This document shows positions 1 through 8,202 of a stretch of 64,000 nt of DNA, in pieces (the first letter of the stretch is position 1; every line of letters begins with the position of its first letter). Below the pieces are notes generated by a model, which was given only the letters and a program-made list of their open reading frames with translations, was not told the DNA's origin and ran no database searches. This DNA is from Candidatus Parcubacteria bacterium (GTDB taxonomy: Bacteria; Patescibacteria; Paceibacteria; UBA9973; UBA918): contig JAKFXN010000003.1 of assembly GCA_021731405.1 (NCBI GenBank), positions 1-64,000 of the forward strand. The letters are read 5' to 3'. The translations under genes were made by a program, and so were the position numbers.

Positions 1-173
1 TGATTCGCCACAGCTTCGCTACTGACCTCCTCAGCAATGGAGCTGACCTTCGCTCAGTGCAGGCACTCCTCGGACATGCTCATATTGGCACCACTCAGGT
101 GTACACTCATGTCACTGACGCGCATTTGCGTGAGATTCATAAAAAATTTCACACCAATCGAAAAGTAAAATAA
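1..173 (+). CDS. Tyrosine recombinase (Xer/integrase family), C-terminal end only
   Basis: The window opens inside this gene; 56 codons in frame from base 3 run to TAA at 171-173. The translation contains IRHSFATDLL, which carries the box II Arg and His, then LGHAHIGTTQVYTHV, with the second conserved His and the Tyr that attacks DNA in this family. The enzymes cut and rejoin DNA through a 3'-phosphotyrosine link. The fragment could be chromosomal XerC/XerD or an integrase; the missing N-terminal part prevents a choice. A strong palindrome follows the stop codon. Confidence 0.85.
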   Translation, partial: IRHSFATDLLSNGADLRSVQALLGHAHIGTTQVYTHVTDAHLREIHKKFHTNRKVK

Positions 174-204
174 AAGGCTTGGGAAATTTCCCAAGCCTTT
201 TATT
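172..204. terminator. Bidirectional intrinsic terminator
   Basis: Perfect inverted repeat AAAAGGCTTGGGAAA / TTTCCCAAGCCTTTT with T-rich sequence on one side and A-rich on the other. It sits between the recombinase end and the convergent carboxypeptidase genes and can serve both. Confidence 0.8.
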
Positions 205-206
205 TT

Positions 207-1112
207 TTATGGAGCTAGTGTGTAAGTCTTTAGAACCGCCTCGATGGCTTTTTTGTTTCTCTCCCATTCGCTCTCAGTTCTGGTCTCAAGCTCAACCGTG
301 ATGGCGGGGATTCCGACTGAAGCCAACCAACCCTCCGCATCTCCTGTTATTGGGTAGGCGTCAAAAATAGAAATAGGAGTGTAGTTGGCGTTTGCTGCGT
401 ACGTGTCCATGAGAGTTAGTGTGCCTTCAAGTATTCCCTCCTCGCACTCTGAGGCGTACACCGCATTTGCTTGGCTGTGCCAAAAAATAACTGCTGACGG
501 CCTCTTCTCAACTACGAGGTTTCGCAGTACCTGAGCCTCAGGTTCTGAGAAGGCACTGCTGCCAGCACTTACAATTTTTCCTCGCCAGCTACTTTCAGAC
601 TTCCACTTACAATCAAAGTTTCGATTAAGGTCGACATCGTTGGCGTTGAACCGCCCACGCCCGGTGGTATGGGCATCATTGGGTGGAATTTCCGCTACTG
701 TGAAGCGACCCTCTTTCCCGACAACTGAAAAGAGTCCATCGGGATTGAGTGTCGGAATGACAATCACTGAAATGTTTTTTGGGACGACTACCGTTTTAGT
801 TTCAAGATTGTCGATAAACTCAAAAGCCAAAAGTGTACTGTTCCACTCGTAACCGCCATGTACTCCTCCGACAAAAAGAAGAGTAGTACTTCCTGTTCCA
901 TAGGTGTAACTCTCGATCGCTCTCCCTTCAACAGAATAGCCAAGTATTTTAGTAGTTGGGGTAACTACTTCAGGTACAGATACTTCCCCGATCGGAATAC
1001 TTTGAGGTTCTTCCGGAGAAGGTGTTTCGCTAAAGAAAAATAACCAAGTTGCAACGACAATCAAAATGATTGCTACTAGCCCCCCGATATATTTTTTTGA
1101 TTGATCAGACAT
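207..1112 (-). CDS. M14-family zinc carboxypeptidase, membrane-anchored, apparently active
   Basis: Protein of 301 residues with one N-terminal membrane segment (about residues 10-27) and a Thr/Pro/Glu-rich linker, so the catalytic domain is probably extracytoplasmic. Family landmarks are all visible: GGVHGGYEWN (first metal His and Glu), PTLNPDG, VDLNRNFDC (substrate-binding Asn-Arg), FWHSQ (second metal His) and TVELETRT (catalytic Glu). The His-Glu spacing is H-x-x-x-E rather than the classical HxxE. M14 enzymes remove C-terminal residues from peptides or trim peptidoglycan stems; the substrate here is unknown. It is the downstream gene of a two-gene operon, starting 2 bases after the stop of its paralogue. 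Confidence 0.88.
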   Translation of the reverse strand: MSDQSKKYIGGLVAIILIVVATWLFFFSETPSPEEPQSIPIGEVSVPEVVTPTTKILGYSVEGRAIESYTYGTGSTTLLFVGGVHGGYEWNSTLLAFEFIDNLETKTVVVPKNISVIVIPTLNPDGLFSVVGKEGRFTVAEIPPNDAHTTGRGRFNANDVDLNRNFDCKWKSESSWRGKIVSAGSSAFSEPEAQVLRNLVVEKRPSAVIFWHSQANAVYASECEEGILEGTLTLMDTYAANANYTPISIFDAYPITGDAEGWLASVGIPAITVELETRTESEWERNKKAIEAVLKTYTLAP

Positions 1113-1114
1113 TC

Positions 1115-2035
1115 TTATTTGAAGTAATTAAGAATTGCTTCTACACCAGCTCGATTTTTCTCAAACTCGGTATTGGTATGGTTAGTGAGAAGTACGCTAA
1201 TAGCAGGAATGTTTTCTTTAGCAAACCAGTTAACCATGTCACCAGTTATTTCATAGTAATCATATTCTTCGTGAGCTGTGTATCCAGCTGCTTCAGCAAA
1301 TAGCTTTGTGAGAGCAAGCGTTTCTGTTTTTACCTCTCCGCCACAAGTTGACGCATATACTCCGCCGGCTGCACTGTACCAAGTAACTACAGCGGTCGGC
1401 TTTATTTCAAGTACATAATCTCGCACTGCCTGACTTTCTGGTTCTGAGAACGGAGCACTTCCTCCACTTACGGTACGGTTCTGCCAAGTTCCCTCGGCAT
1501 TCCACTCGCAATCAAAGTTTCGATTGAGGTCGACGTTGTTGCTATTAAAACGACCGGCTACTTTTGTGGCTGTGTCGGCAGCTGCGTCACTCATCTCAAA
1601 TCGTCCTGTCTCACCGGTTACTTTCTCGAGACCGTCAGGGTTTAGTACTGGGATGACAGTAACGGTTATCGTTTCAGGAATTTTGTCCTCGTTTTCTTTA
1701 AACCAATCAACCAGTTCAAAACCGAGAAGGGCTGTGTTGGCAGAGTAACCCCCGTGAATGCCGCCGATAAAGATAATTTCTTCTGATCCAGTACCAAAAT
1801 GGTAAGCGGTAATTTCTGTACCCCCTGCTGACTCACCAATAGTACTTTCTGGCCCTCGTTCCACTTCCTCTGGCTCTGCAATTTCTGTATCAGGAGTAGT
1901 GACTGAAGTCTCCTCGGGAGCTGGTGTCTGTGGGATAGGATCTTTTGTGTAAGAGTCGTTAGCTGTTGTTAAAAAATAAATACCTCCGCCGACAATTATA
2001 AGTAAAGCAATAACAATTAATACAATATTTTTCAT
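1115..2035 (-). CDS. M14 carboxypeptidase paralogue lacking catalytic residues (probable pseudoenzyme)
   Basis: Protein of 306 residues, colinear with the neighbouring active paralogue over the whole domain, with an N-terminal membrane segment (about residues 4-22). The structural landmarks remain (GGIHGGYSAN, PVLNPDG, VDLNRNFDC, FSEPESQAV). However, the Glu after HGGY is Ser, the second metal His is Tyr (TWYSA against FWHSQ), and the catalytic Glu is Leu (SVLLTNHT against TVELETRT). Three of four metal or catalytic positions are therefore replaced while the gene stays intact, arguing for a non-hydrolytic role such as ligand binding or regulating its partner. It is the first gene of the operon. 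Confidence 0.85.
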   Translation of the reverse strand: MKNIVLIVIALLIIVGGGIYFLTTANDSYTKDPIPQTPAPEETSVTTPDTEIAEPEEVERGPESTIGESAGGTEITAYHFGTGSEEIIFIGGIHGGYSANTALLGFELVDWFKENEDKIPETITVTVIPVLNPDGLEKVTGETGRFEMSDAAADTATKVAGRFNSNNVDLNRNFDCEWNAEGTWQNRTVSGGSAPFSEPESQAVRDYVLEIKPTAVVTWYSAAGGVYASTCGGEVKTETLALTKLFAEAAGYTAHEEYDYYEITGDMVNWFAKENIPAISVLLTNHTNTEFEKNRAGVEAILNYFK

Positions 2036-2174
2036 AGCTATTTATTGTATGCCTGATTGAAGTGAATGACTATTGTCGAACGGCCACTTGTGTTCTCTCG
2101 TATTTGTGGTTAAATAAAAACAGATGTTCCGCTATGCGGTTTTTGAAATCATTCTCTTCTTGAAAGGAAGAATC

Positions 2175-2627
2175 ATGAAAGTCATTCAACAGTTTGATGA
2201 TCATCACGGGTCTTGGTTGACTGCAGTACAGAAAGAAAACACCGAGGTTGCACGTTTGAGCAACCGGTTGTCTCTGCCTGGATACCAACTCTATGAGGTC
2301 TGGCTCATGGACGAAAACATGCAAATGCTTTCGCCTGCCCTCTTGAAAAAAATCTGCTTCAATTCGGTAGAAGAGCTTTCGCTCTTCTACCGTCCTGACA
2401 AATCTCCTGAGCCATTTCACGCGGCCAGCAGAGAACTGGATTTGGTGCGGGAAATCGGCATTGGCCTGAGGTTGCCGGATACCTGCTTCCACCATTCGGT
2501 TGTGAGTACTCCTCACGGACCAGTGGCTTCAATCGTCTTTGGAAGTTGCAAAGCCATGACGCGCATGTATGAAGAAGGTTTGCGTGAACGAATGGTCCCT
2601 GTTGCAGAAGACGAAAGCTCAAATTGA
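2175..2627 (+). CDS. Unrecognised 150-residue protein, stand-alone SD-led gene
   Basis: No family recognised. The ATG at 2175 is chosen over the upstream ATG at 2124 because GAAAGGAAG lies 5 bases before it. The protein is soluble-looking, with no signal peptide or membrane helix, and ends in an acidic tail. It lies alone on the plus strand among minus-strand genes and is closed by its own hairpin. It belongs to a set of similar stand-alone genes in this window (see findings). Function unknown. Confidence 0.65.
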   Translation: MKVIQQFDDHHGSWLTAVQKENTEVARLSNRLSLPGYQLYEVWLMDENMQMLSPALLKKICFNSVEELSLFYRPDKSPEPFHAASRELDLVREIGIGLRLPDTCFHHSVVSTPHGPVASIVFGSCKAMTRMYEEGLRERMVPVAEDESSN

Positions 2628-2634
2628 GCAACAC

Positions 2635-2674
2635 AAAGCCCCGACAATAGGCATGAGCCTATTGTCGGGGCTTT
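2635..2674. terminator. Hairpin terminator shared by convergent genes
   Basis: Inverted repeat AAAGCCCCGACAATAGGC / GCCTATTGTCGGGGCTTT with a 4-base loop, between the unrecognised plus gene and the convergent clp-type gene. T-rich sequence follows on both strands. Confidence 0.85.
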
Positions 2675-2681
2675 AACATTT

Positions 2682-5120
2682 TTAGGTGGCAGCGAGCTCA
2701 GCTTCACTAAAGTCTTCTTTTGTAAGGGTAATAGTGCTACCTTTTACAACTTCTCCGCCAATAATTTTTTTAGCAATTTTTTCTTCAATCACATTTTGGA
2801 TGACTCGTTGCATTGGCCGTGCTCCAAATTGTGGGCTGTATCCCTTTTGTACCAAGAGGTCCATCAAGTCGCGATTGATCACTAAGTCGTATCCCTGTTC
2901 CTTTACTCGCTCATACAGACTCTTGAGCATAAGGCCTGCTACCTGTCCCTGTTCCTCGAGCTTAAGTGGCTCAAAGATAATCGTGCTGTCAAAACGATTG
3001 AGGAGTTCTGGACGATAGATACCTTCTTTCACTATGTGATTAATAATCTCTTCACTAAGTGTCGCAAGCTCAGTTCTTTGTGTGACGGTTTTTAAAATGA
3101 GTTGGCTGCCCGCATTTGAAGTTGCGATGATAATGGTGTTGCGAGCATTTACTTTGGTCCCCCGTGCGTCAGTGAATACCCCTTCGTCGAGTATTTGGAG
3201 GAAGATGTCATGAACTGCTCGTGCTCCTTTTTCAAACTCATCAAGCAGAAGTACTGAGTATGGATGTTCACGAAGCATGTCGGGCAGCACCCCAGACTCA
3301 TTACTTGTGCCAATAAGACGAGGCAGTGCATCTCCTCCACTAAACTCTGACATGTCGATACGATGCATGTTTTTTTCATCCCCAAAGAAAATATGCGCCA
3401 GTGCTTTTGCAGTTTCAGTCTTTCCTACTCCAGTTGGTCCCAAGAAAAGAAACGAGCCAATTGGTTTGTCGCTAGACTGAATACCGGCTCGTGCTCGGCG
3501 CATGGTTCTTGCTATTGAATCAAGAGCTTGTTGTTGCCCAATTACTCGTTCGTGTAATTTTTCCTCTAGGTTTAAGAGAAGGTCCTTTTCTTCTTCGCCG
3601 ATTGGTCCCGATGGTATACCTGTTTTTTCACTGACAATTTCATATACGTACTCCGCAGTTATCACTGGTTGTTTTTTCTGCTCAGCTCGAGTAGCAATAT
3701 CAATGAGTAACTCAATTGCTTTATCCGGCATGACTCCCTCAACCAAATATCTATCAGCGGCGGTTGTGATGGCAGCGAGTGCCGGATAGGTAAAAAGGAC
3801 TTGGTAACGGCTTTCGTTTTGGAGCGCAATTCCCTCAAGTACCCGTGTGGTGCTACCAAGGTCTGGAGTATCGATCAGGACTTCGGCAAAGCGGCGCGAA
3901 AAGGCACCGAGTGGTTCGAGGTAGGTATGGTAACTACCTGGTGTGTCAGTTGCGATTACATGAAGGGCTGGCGTTGCCAAAAACGGATCAAGAAGCTCGG
4001 GTATAAAAATGCCAAGCGCTTCTGCTTCACGGATAAAAGCACTTAAGTTTTCAATCACAATAATCACATTCCCCGCTTTTGCTGCTTCAGAAAAAATCGA
4101 AAGAAGAGTTAGCTCAAGTTCTTGTTTATCTTGATGGGTAGCAAAAAGACGATTGGTATCAAGGAGAACCAAATGCTGATTCTCAACTGCATTAATTGCT
4201 TTTCCTGTTCGCATTCGTCTGTCTACTTCAAGCAGGAGGTCAATCTTCCCTACTCCCGCTTCGCCGATTACCAAAACATTAGAAGCTTTTGCTCGGGCGA
4301 GCGCCACTTCTACCTCAGCAATTTTTTCTTTAGTAAACGCAGAGTCACTTTGGGTAAGGTTTGAGAAGACCGCGCTCGTGCGAATGTCGCGTGAAAATTT
4401 TTCTAAGATGTAGGCAGTTCCGTATGACCATTCTCGACCGATACCTTGTGTTTTGGAAAGATTATCTTTACTCCACCACCGCTCAGTTCGTTTTTCGTTG
4501 TGATGTGCGAGCACTACCCATTTGAGTGCTCCAATAAAGTTTGCTTCTGTGGTACCAGACTCTTTGATAAAGGTCTTAAAAGAACTGTCTTGCTGGAGTA
4601 AATATTGCCCAAGGGTGATGAAACTAAAAATAGTATCTTCAGGTAAAGGGATCATGGTGGTAGTAATTTTGGGACGACTACTTTTGAGGTACGTATCAAC
4701 AAAATTAAGATCGATACCTGCTCTGAGAAGTACTACGGTACCAATGCGAGAAGTGCAGAATGCTTTGGTGACGTCTGCTTCGTGCCCGAGAAGAGCCTCC
4801 GCCACCTCATAGGTAGTGCCGCTGATTTTTTTGGTGGATATACCGAGGATTGAATTGAGTCCGTAAAAGTAAAAACTGTTGTGAAAACTATAGACCAGTA
4901 CCTGTTCAATCCAAAGCGCAGTAAAGATAAGACAGCTACCCAAAAAGAGTGCGGTTGGGATAGCTGGCAGCAAGAATGGCAGCACGCCCGCTGCTGTACC
5001 AGTAAAAAGCAGGCAGAAAAAAAAGAGAGTTCTAAATCTCGTTAGGGATTTTCGACTTACCGCCTTAGCCAAAAGAAGGGCTGGGGTGAAACGGGTGATG
5101 TTATCTGCGATGGTGTACAT
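2682..5120 (-). CDS. Membrane-anchored ClpC/ClpB-type AAA+ ATPase with degenerate first ATPase site
   Basis: Start set at ATG 5120 (MYTIADNITRF); 812 residues. Two membrane segments near residues 25-45 and 50-72 precede a region resembling a Clp N-domain and two AAA+ modules. In module 1 (about 280-450) the Walker A reads GEAGVGKID, with Ile in place of the Ser/Thr after Lys, and the Walker B reads IIVIENL instead of the usual Asp-Glu, so it is probably inactive. Module 2 is intact: GPTGVGKT, LLLDEFEKG, ATSNAGS, RPELLNRFD and GARPMQR. I see no obvious LGF/IGF ClpP-docking loop. It lies 11 bases downstream of a small membrane protein gene. The likely role is ATP-driven unfolding or remodelling at the membrane. 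Confidence 0.85.
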   Translation of the reverse strand: MYTIADNITRFTPALLLAKAVSRKSLTRFRTLFFFCLLFTGTAAGVLPFLLPAIPTALFLGSCLIFTALWIEQVLVYSFHNSFYFYGLNSILGISTKKISGTTYEVAEALLGHEADVTKAFCTSRIGTVVLLRAGIDLNFVDTYLKSSRPKITTTMIPLPEDTIFSFITLGQYLLQQDSSFKTFIKESGTTEANFIGALKWVVLAHHNEKRTERWWSKDNLSKTQGIGREWSYGTAYILEKFSRDIRTSAVFSNLTQSDSAFTKEKIAEVEVALARAKASNVLVIGEAGVGKIDLLLEVDRRMRTGKAINAVENQHLVLLDTNRLFATHQDKQELELTLLSIFSEAAKAGNVIIVIENLSAFIREAEALGIFIPELLDPFLATPALHVIATDTPGSYHTYLEPLGAFSRRFAEVLIDTPDLGSTTRVLEGIALQNESRYQVLFTYPALAAITTAADRYLVEGVMPDKAIELLIDIATRAEQKKQPVITAEYVYEIVSEKTGIPSGPIGEEEKDLLLNLEEKLHERVIGQQQALDSIARTMRRARAGIQSSDKPIGSFLFLGPTGVGKTETAKALAHIFFGDEKNMHRIDMSEFSGGDALPRLIGTSNESGVLPDMLREHPYSVLLLDEFEKGARAVHDIFLQILDEGVFTDARGTKVNARNTIIIATSNAGSQLILKTVTQRTELATLSEEIINHIVKEGIYRPELLNRFDSTIIFEPLKLEEQGQVAGLMLKSLYERVKEQGYDLVINRDLMDLLVQKGYSPQFGARPMQRVIQNVIEEKIAKKIIGGEVVKGSTITLTKEDFSEAELAAT

Positions 5121-5131
5121 ATATATGTATG

Positions 5132-5521
5132 TTATGAAAACATGAGTACAAATCCGTAGTAGAAACAAGCAATGAGAAGTGCCGGAGCACATACCCAAAA
5201 TACATACGTACCAATAATACCAACACAAAGGACTAAAAGCGCTATAAGGCCAGCACCAATAATAATGGTACGGAGAATCATTCCAATAATTCTGGATATG
5301 AGATTGATGACAACAAAACCAGCCAAGTCCTCAAAATTAAATGTCTCCCCACGTTCCTCGGTCATTCGTTTCCAAGGTGCAATATATGAACGCAGGAGCT
5401 GGGGAATAGAAAAGAAGTGAAATGTAAACCAAAATAAATTTGACCAGACGTGCGCTATCTGCGTAAACGCGTGGCTGTAGTGCCAAATAAGATAGTGATG
5501 CAAAATAGATGTAAAGAGCAT
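5132..5521 (-). CDS. Small integral membrane protein, upstream partner of the Clp-type ATPase
   Basis: The start is placed at the third in-frame ATG (5521, MLFTSILHHY) because TATACT, a -10 box, overlaps the earlier ATGs at 5536 and 5525; this gives 129 residues and a leaderless mRNA. The C-terminal half holds long hydrophobic runs (about 70-128) consistent with two or three membrane helices. No family recognised. The 11-base gap to the following membrane-anchored AAA+ gene suggests co-expression and possibly a physical complex. Confidence 0.65.
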   Translation of the reverse strand: MLFTSILHHYLIWHYSHAFTQIAHVWSNLFWFTFHFFSIPQLLRSYIAPWKRMTEERGETFNFEDLAGFVVINLISRIIGMILRTIIIGAGLIALLVLCVGIIGTYVFWVCAPALLIACFYYGFVLMFS

Positions 5522-5572
5522 ATGCATAGTATACATCCACTATCTGTTTGAAACTGCGTAAATAATAAACAC

Positions 5573-5608
5573 AAAACACCGAGAGCTTTCGCTCTCGGTG
5601 TTTTGTTT
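5573..5608. terminator. Terminator of the cold-shock gene
   Basis: Inverted repeat AAAACACCGAGAGC / GCTCTCGGTGTTTT with a TTTC loop, just downstream of the minus-strand cold-shock gene, and also facing the start of the membrane protein gene. Confidence 0.85.
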
Positions 5609-5624
5609 TACCCAAGGGGTATAG

Positions 5625-5822
5625 TTATGCTCGACGCACGTTTGTTGCAGCTGGGCCTTTTGGTCCTTGCTCAACATCAAACGTTACGTTCTCGCCTTCT
5701 TGGATGTCGTCAAAAGCGACGTCTACAAGTGACTGTGCGTGGAAGAATACATCCTTTCCGCCGTCATCTGGCTTAATAAAACCATAACCGTTATCTCGCT
5801 TGCGTACAATTGATCCTGTCAT
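5625..5822 (-). CDS. Cold-shock domain protein
   Basis: A 65-residue single cold-shock domain, the usual family length. RNP1 is seen as NGYGFIKP and RNP2 as DVFFHAQS; the chain starts MTGSIVRKRDNGYG. These proteins bind single-stranded RNA and DNA and melt RNA structure in the cytoplasm. The gene has its own terminator. About 140 bases separate it from the next upstream gene, long enough for a structured leader such as many csp genes carry, but none was modelled here. Confidence 0.95.
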   Translation of the reverse strand: MTGSIVRKRDNGYGFIKPDDGGKDVFFHAQSLVDVAFDDIQEGENVTFDVEQGPKGPAATNVRRA

Positions 5823-5964
5823 TTTTATTTACTTAGACTTTGATTAACACAAAACGTCACTTCACCTGATCAATGCTTTCACCTTGCTTCAGAGGAGTTT
5901 GTTTCGCTGCTTGTATTAAATCACATTTACGTATAAACACAAGGACTTTGGTCGAAGGCAGGCT

Positions 5965-6381
5965 CTAGAGCTTTATGTGGCTTGAGAATGAACCAACAAG
6001 CGGAAGCTCTTTTTCCTTCTTCTGGAGCGCATAGACGATACCAATAATTGAAAGTACCAAGAGTCCAAAGTTTACCACTTGTAAGAGCGGCCACATAAAA
6101 CTGAAGAACATTCCCGCTACCCAGAGAGCAATATCAAGAATCAGCACAACCAAGCCTTGTTTGATATGAAACATGATGAACGGATTCTCCTTTTCTGTGA
6201 GGTAGGGTACAACCACCAGCGGTCCCACATATGAAAGTGAGGCAAGGATGGTTGTTTTGTTGAATTCAAATGCCTCACTCCCTTTTGGGGACTCAGCTGC
6301 TACTGGTGCTGCTACAGGAACTGGAGTTGTTACGGGGGTTGTGTTTGGTGTTGATTGGTTTTCAGTAGGATTGTTATCCAT
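5965..6381 (-). CDS. Small membrane protein resembling DUF4870/Tic20-like proteins
   Basis: 138 residues. The N-terminal 35 are a flexible Pro/Thr/Ala-rich tail, followed by three to four hydrophobic segments (about 48-65, 75-97, 100-120). The block FNKTTILASLSYVGPLVVVP and later KENPFIMFHIKQGLVVL resemble the DUF4870-type arrangement in which a short motif of the form F-H-x-K-Q-G precedes the second helix. Function in that family is not established. It stands alone with no close neighbour on its strand. Confidence 0.6.
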   Translation of the reverse strand: MDNNPTENQSTPNTTPVTTPVPVAAPVAAESPKGSEAFEFNKTTILASLSYVGPLVVVPYLTEKENPFIMFHIKQGLVVLILDIALWVAGMFFSFMWPLLQVVNFGLLVLSIIGIVYALQKKEKELPLVGSFSSHIKL

Positions 6382-6509
6382 ATATATGGGTAAAGTTAGG
6401 TTTAGATAATTATTTGCCTAATATAGGCCCTCGCTCATTAATTGTATGCTCATATTGAGACTACGCAAGGGCTTATTTGGGCTATCTTAGAATGCGGTAT
6501 ACTGTTTTA

Positions 6510-7307
6510 ATGAAGATATATTCTTGGAATGTGAATGGCATTCGAGCGGTTTTGAAGCGGGGTGACCTACAAAGCTTTATAAGCACCCACGACCCCGACA
6601 TACTTTGCCTGCAGGAGACAAAAGCTGAGCAAAATCAGGTCGAAGTAGACTTAGAAGACTATGAAGAGTATTGGCATTCCGCAGATAAAAAAGGCTATTC
6701 TGGCACAGCAATCTTTACCAAACATAGCCCAATTGAGGTATATAAAGGCATTCCAGAGCATATCGCTCAAAAATACGCTCTAAAAGACCAGTATGGTGAC
6801 ACTACAGCAGAAGGAAGGGTCCTTACCCTTGAGTTCGAAGGCTTTTTTGTCAGTACGGTCTATACACCAAACGCCAAAGACGATCTTTCACGTATCCCGA
6901 TGCGCCAAGCCTGGGATCCAGCCTTCCTAGAATTCATTAAAGAACTAGAAATGCAAAAGCCAGTTATATTTTGCGGCGACTTTAATGTCGCCCACACCGA
7001 GCTCGACCTCGCTCGGCCAAAAGACAACAAAGGTAAGAAAGGATTCACTGAAGAAGAGCGAACTGGATTTTCTAATATCATTGAGTCAGGGTTCGTAGAC
7101 TCATTTCGGGTCTTTGAAAAAGAAGGTGGTCACTACACGTGGTGGTCACATTTTGCCCAAGCTCGGGCACGGAACGTTGGGTGGAGAATTGACTACGTAC
7201 TAGTGAGTAAGTCGCTCGTCTCAATACTCAAGCGCGCACGTATTCACGATGATGTTTTTGGTTCAGACCACTGCCCTGTTTCGGTGGAGCTCTCACTCGA
7301 AGCATAG
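6510..7307 (+). CDS. xth: Exodeoxyribonuclease III (AP endonuclease, EEP family)
   Basis: The start is ATG 6510 (MKIYSWNVNGIRA) because TATACT at 6498-6503 ends six bases before it; the open frame continues upstream to 6477. 265 residues, normal for the family. Conserved blocks: WNVNGIRA, LCLQETKA (metal-binding Glu), GYSGTAIFTK, GDFNVAHTELD, YTWWSHF, WRIDYVLVS and SDHCPV (catalytic His). The enzyme cleaves DNA at abasic sites and degrades 3' ends during base-excision repair. Transcribed alone, probably as a leaderless mRNA. Confidence 0.96.
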   Translation: MKIYSWNVNGIRAVLKRGDLQSFISTHDPDILCLQETKAEQNQVEVDLEDYEEYWHSADKKGYSGTAIFTKHSPIEVYKGIPEHIAQKYALKDQYGDTTAEGRVLTLEFEGFFVSTVYTPNAKDDLSRIPMRQAWDPAFLEFIKELEMQKPVIFCGDFNVAHTELDLARPKDNKGKKGFTEEERTGFSNIIESGFVDSFRVFEKEGGHYTWWSHFAQARARNVGWRIDYVLVSKSLVSILKRARIHDDVFGSDHCPVSVELSLEA

Positions 7308-7430
7308 CGTGAAAAAACAAAAAGCAAAGTAATACACTTCTCAATAAAGTCAATAGTAACAAAATGAGAATGAAAAGACGGCTCTAAATAGAGCTGTTTT
7401 TTATATTCAAAAAATAAAATAACCCCCTGT

Positions 7431-7510
7431 CTTTTATAAAGGACATTTGTAGTTGAGTTATTCACAGGTATCCACATCGCTGTCCTTTACACACTATTGT
7501 AAAGGACATA
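7431..7510. promoter_or_regulatory. DnaA-box-like sites framed by TAAAGGACA palindromes
   Basis: TTATTCACA at 7458-7466 matches the TTATNCACA DnaA consensus exactly, and GTATCCACA at 7468-7476 differs at one base. They lie between TAAAGGACA at 7437-7445, itself in a near-palindrome, and a perfect 11-base inverted repeat TGTCCTTTACA / TGTAAAGGACA at 7481-7491 and 7498-7508. TAAAGGACA returns twice beside DnaA-box-like sites near 12.37 and 12.42 kb. The rest of 7310-7430 shows only A/T-rich sequence. Confidence 0.5.
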
Positions 7511-7802
7511 GTATATATGCAGGCCCAGAGAGGGCAAGCAGGAATCACAGGATTCCCCTTCAAGAGATCTTTCCAAAAACAATTGAGTATTACCTCCAAA
7601 AAACTCAAATAAAAAACGTTCATAACAATCCCACCCTAATTGAGAAAGCGAGAAGTCTCCTAACCCTTATAACCCGGAGTAGACGGATGACTCCCTAGTT
7701 TGTGTTAGCGATATTGATTTCTCTCTATTCTCAAAACAACGTAGAGCTTTAAAATAGGTTAGCCATTTTTATAAAGGCGCCCACTAGGATTATAATATCC
7801 TT

Positions 7803-7890
7803 TCAAAAATAAAAGCTCGAACAATGATAAAGGTCTGAGGAGACCGACAGCGAAACAGTTTCGCTCTCGCTCCCCTCAGGCCTTTTTTTA
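7803..7890 (+). ncRNA. Candidate small RNA with its own promoter and terminator
   Basis: TATAAT at 7791-7796 is followed about 30 bases later by a nested hairpin: an outer stem formed by AAGGTCTGAGG and CCCTCAGGCCTT, an inner perfect hairpin AGCGAAA-CAG-TTTCGCT at 7849-7865, and then a run of seven T. No convincing coding frame is present. The segment 7511-7790 upstream shows no gene that I can support. Confidence 0.45.
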
Positions 7891-8166
7891 ATTGAGAAAA
7901 GGAGCGTAGCGACTATTTCGAAATTATGCAGCCGCTTAACCGGATTCGACCTCCGGGAGAGAATCCGGTTGCAGCGGTCTGCTAATTGAATAGCAACTAG
8001 TCTGGGAAAGTGACTTTTGTATAATATTTATGCAGCCGCTTAACCGGATCTGACCTAATTTTTAAGGAGTGAAACGACTATAAAAATGGATATACTCTTG
8101 TGGTAGACCCCGCAGGGAGCGGTCAGCTGCAGCGGTCGGCTAACAGATTCTGATTAGCTACAGCTT
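7891..8166. repeat. Structured repeat region with a 22-base exact direct repeat
   Basis: TTATGCAGCCGCTTAACCGGAT occurs exactly at 7924-7945 and 8028-8049. The first copy folds into a long hairpin (CCGGATTC with GAATCCGG, flanked by GCAGCCGC with GCAGCGGTCTGC). GGAGCGTAGCGAC near 7900 and GGAGTGAAACGAC near 8064 sit in A/T stems and match the loop motif of the tRNA-linked elements further right. A TATAAT lies just before the second copy. It looks like a degenerate relative of those elements without a tRNA gene, or a structured RNA. Confidence 0.45.
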
Positions 8167-8168
8167 AA

Positions 8169-8202
8169 ACACAAAAAACCGCTCATTTGAGCGGTTTTTC
8201 TT
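8169..8202. terminator. Terminator of the CCA-adding enzyme gene
   Basis: AAAAAACCGCTCA / TGAGCGGTTTTT hairpin immediately past the minus-strand stop codon, with T-runs on both sides. Confidence 0.85.

Noticed and set aside
1..173. Recombinase fragment as the integrase acting on the tRNA elements
   Set aside because: It is about 10 kb away and only 56 codons are visible; a housekeeping XerC/D is equally likely.
2682..5228. Start of the Clp-type ATPase at 5228
   Set aside because: The extra 36 residues overlap the upstream gene's coding sequence and are Cys/Tyr-rich; ATG 5120 fits better.
7453..7698. 81-codon plus-strand frame after the DnaA-box-like sites
   Set aside because: No start signal, atypical residue composition, and it covers the palindrome; treated as noncoding.
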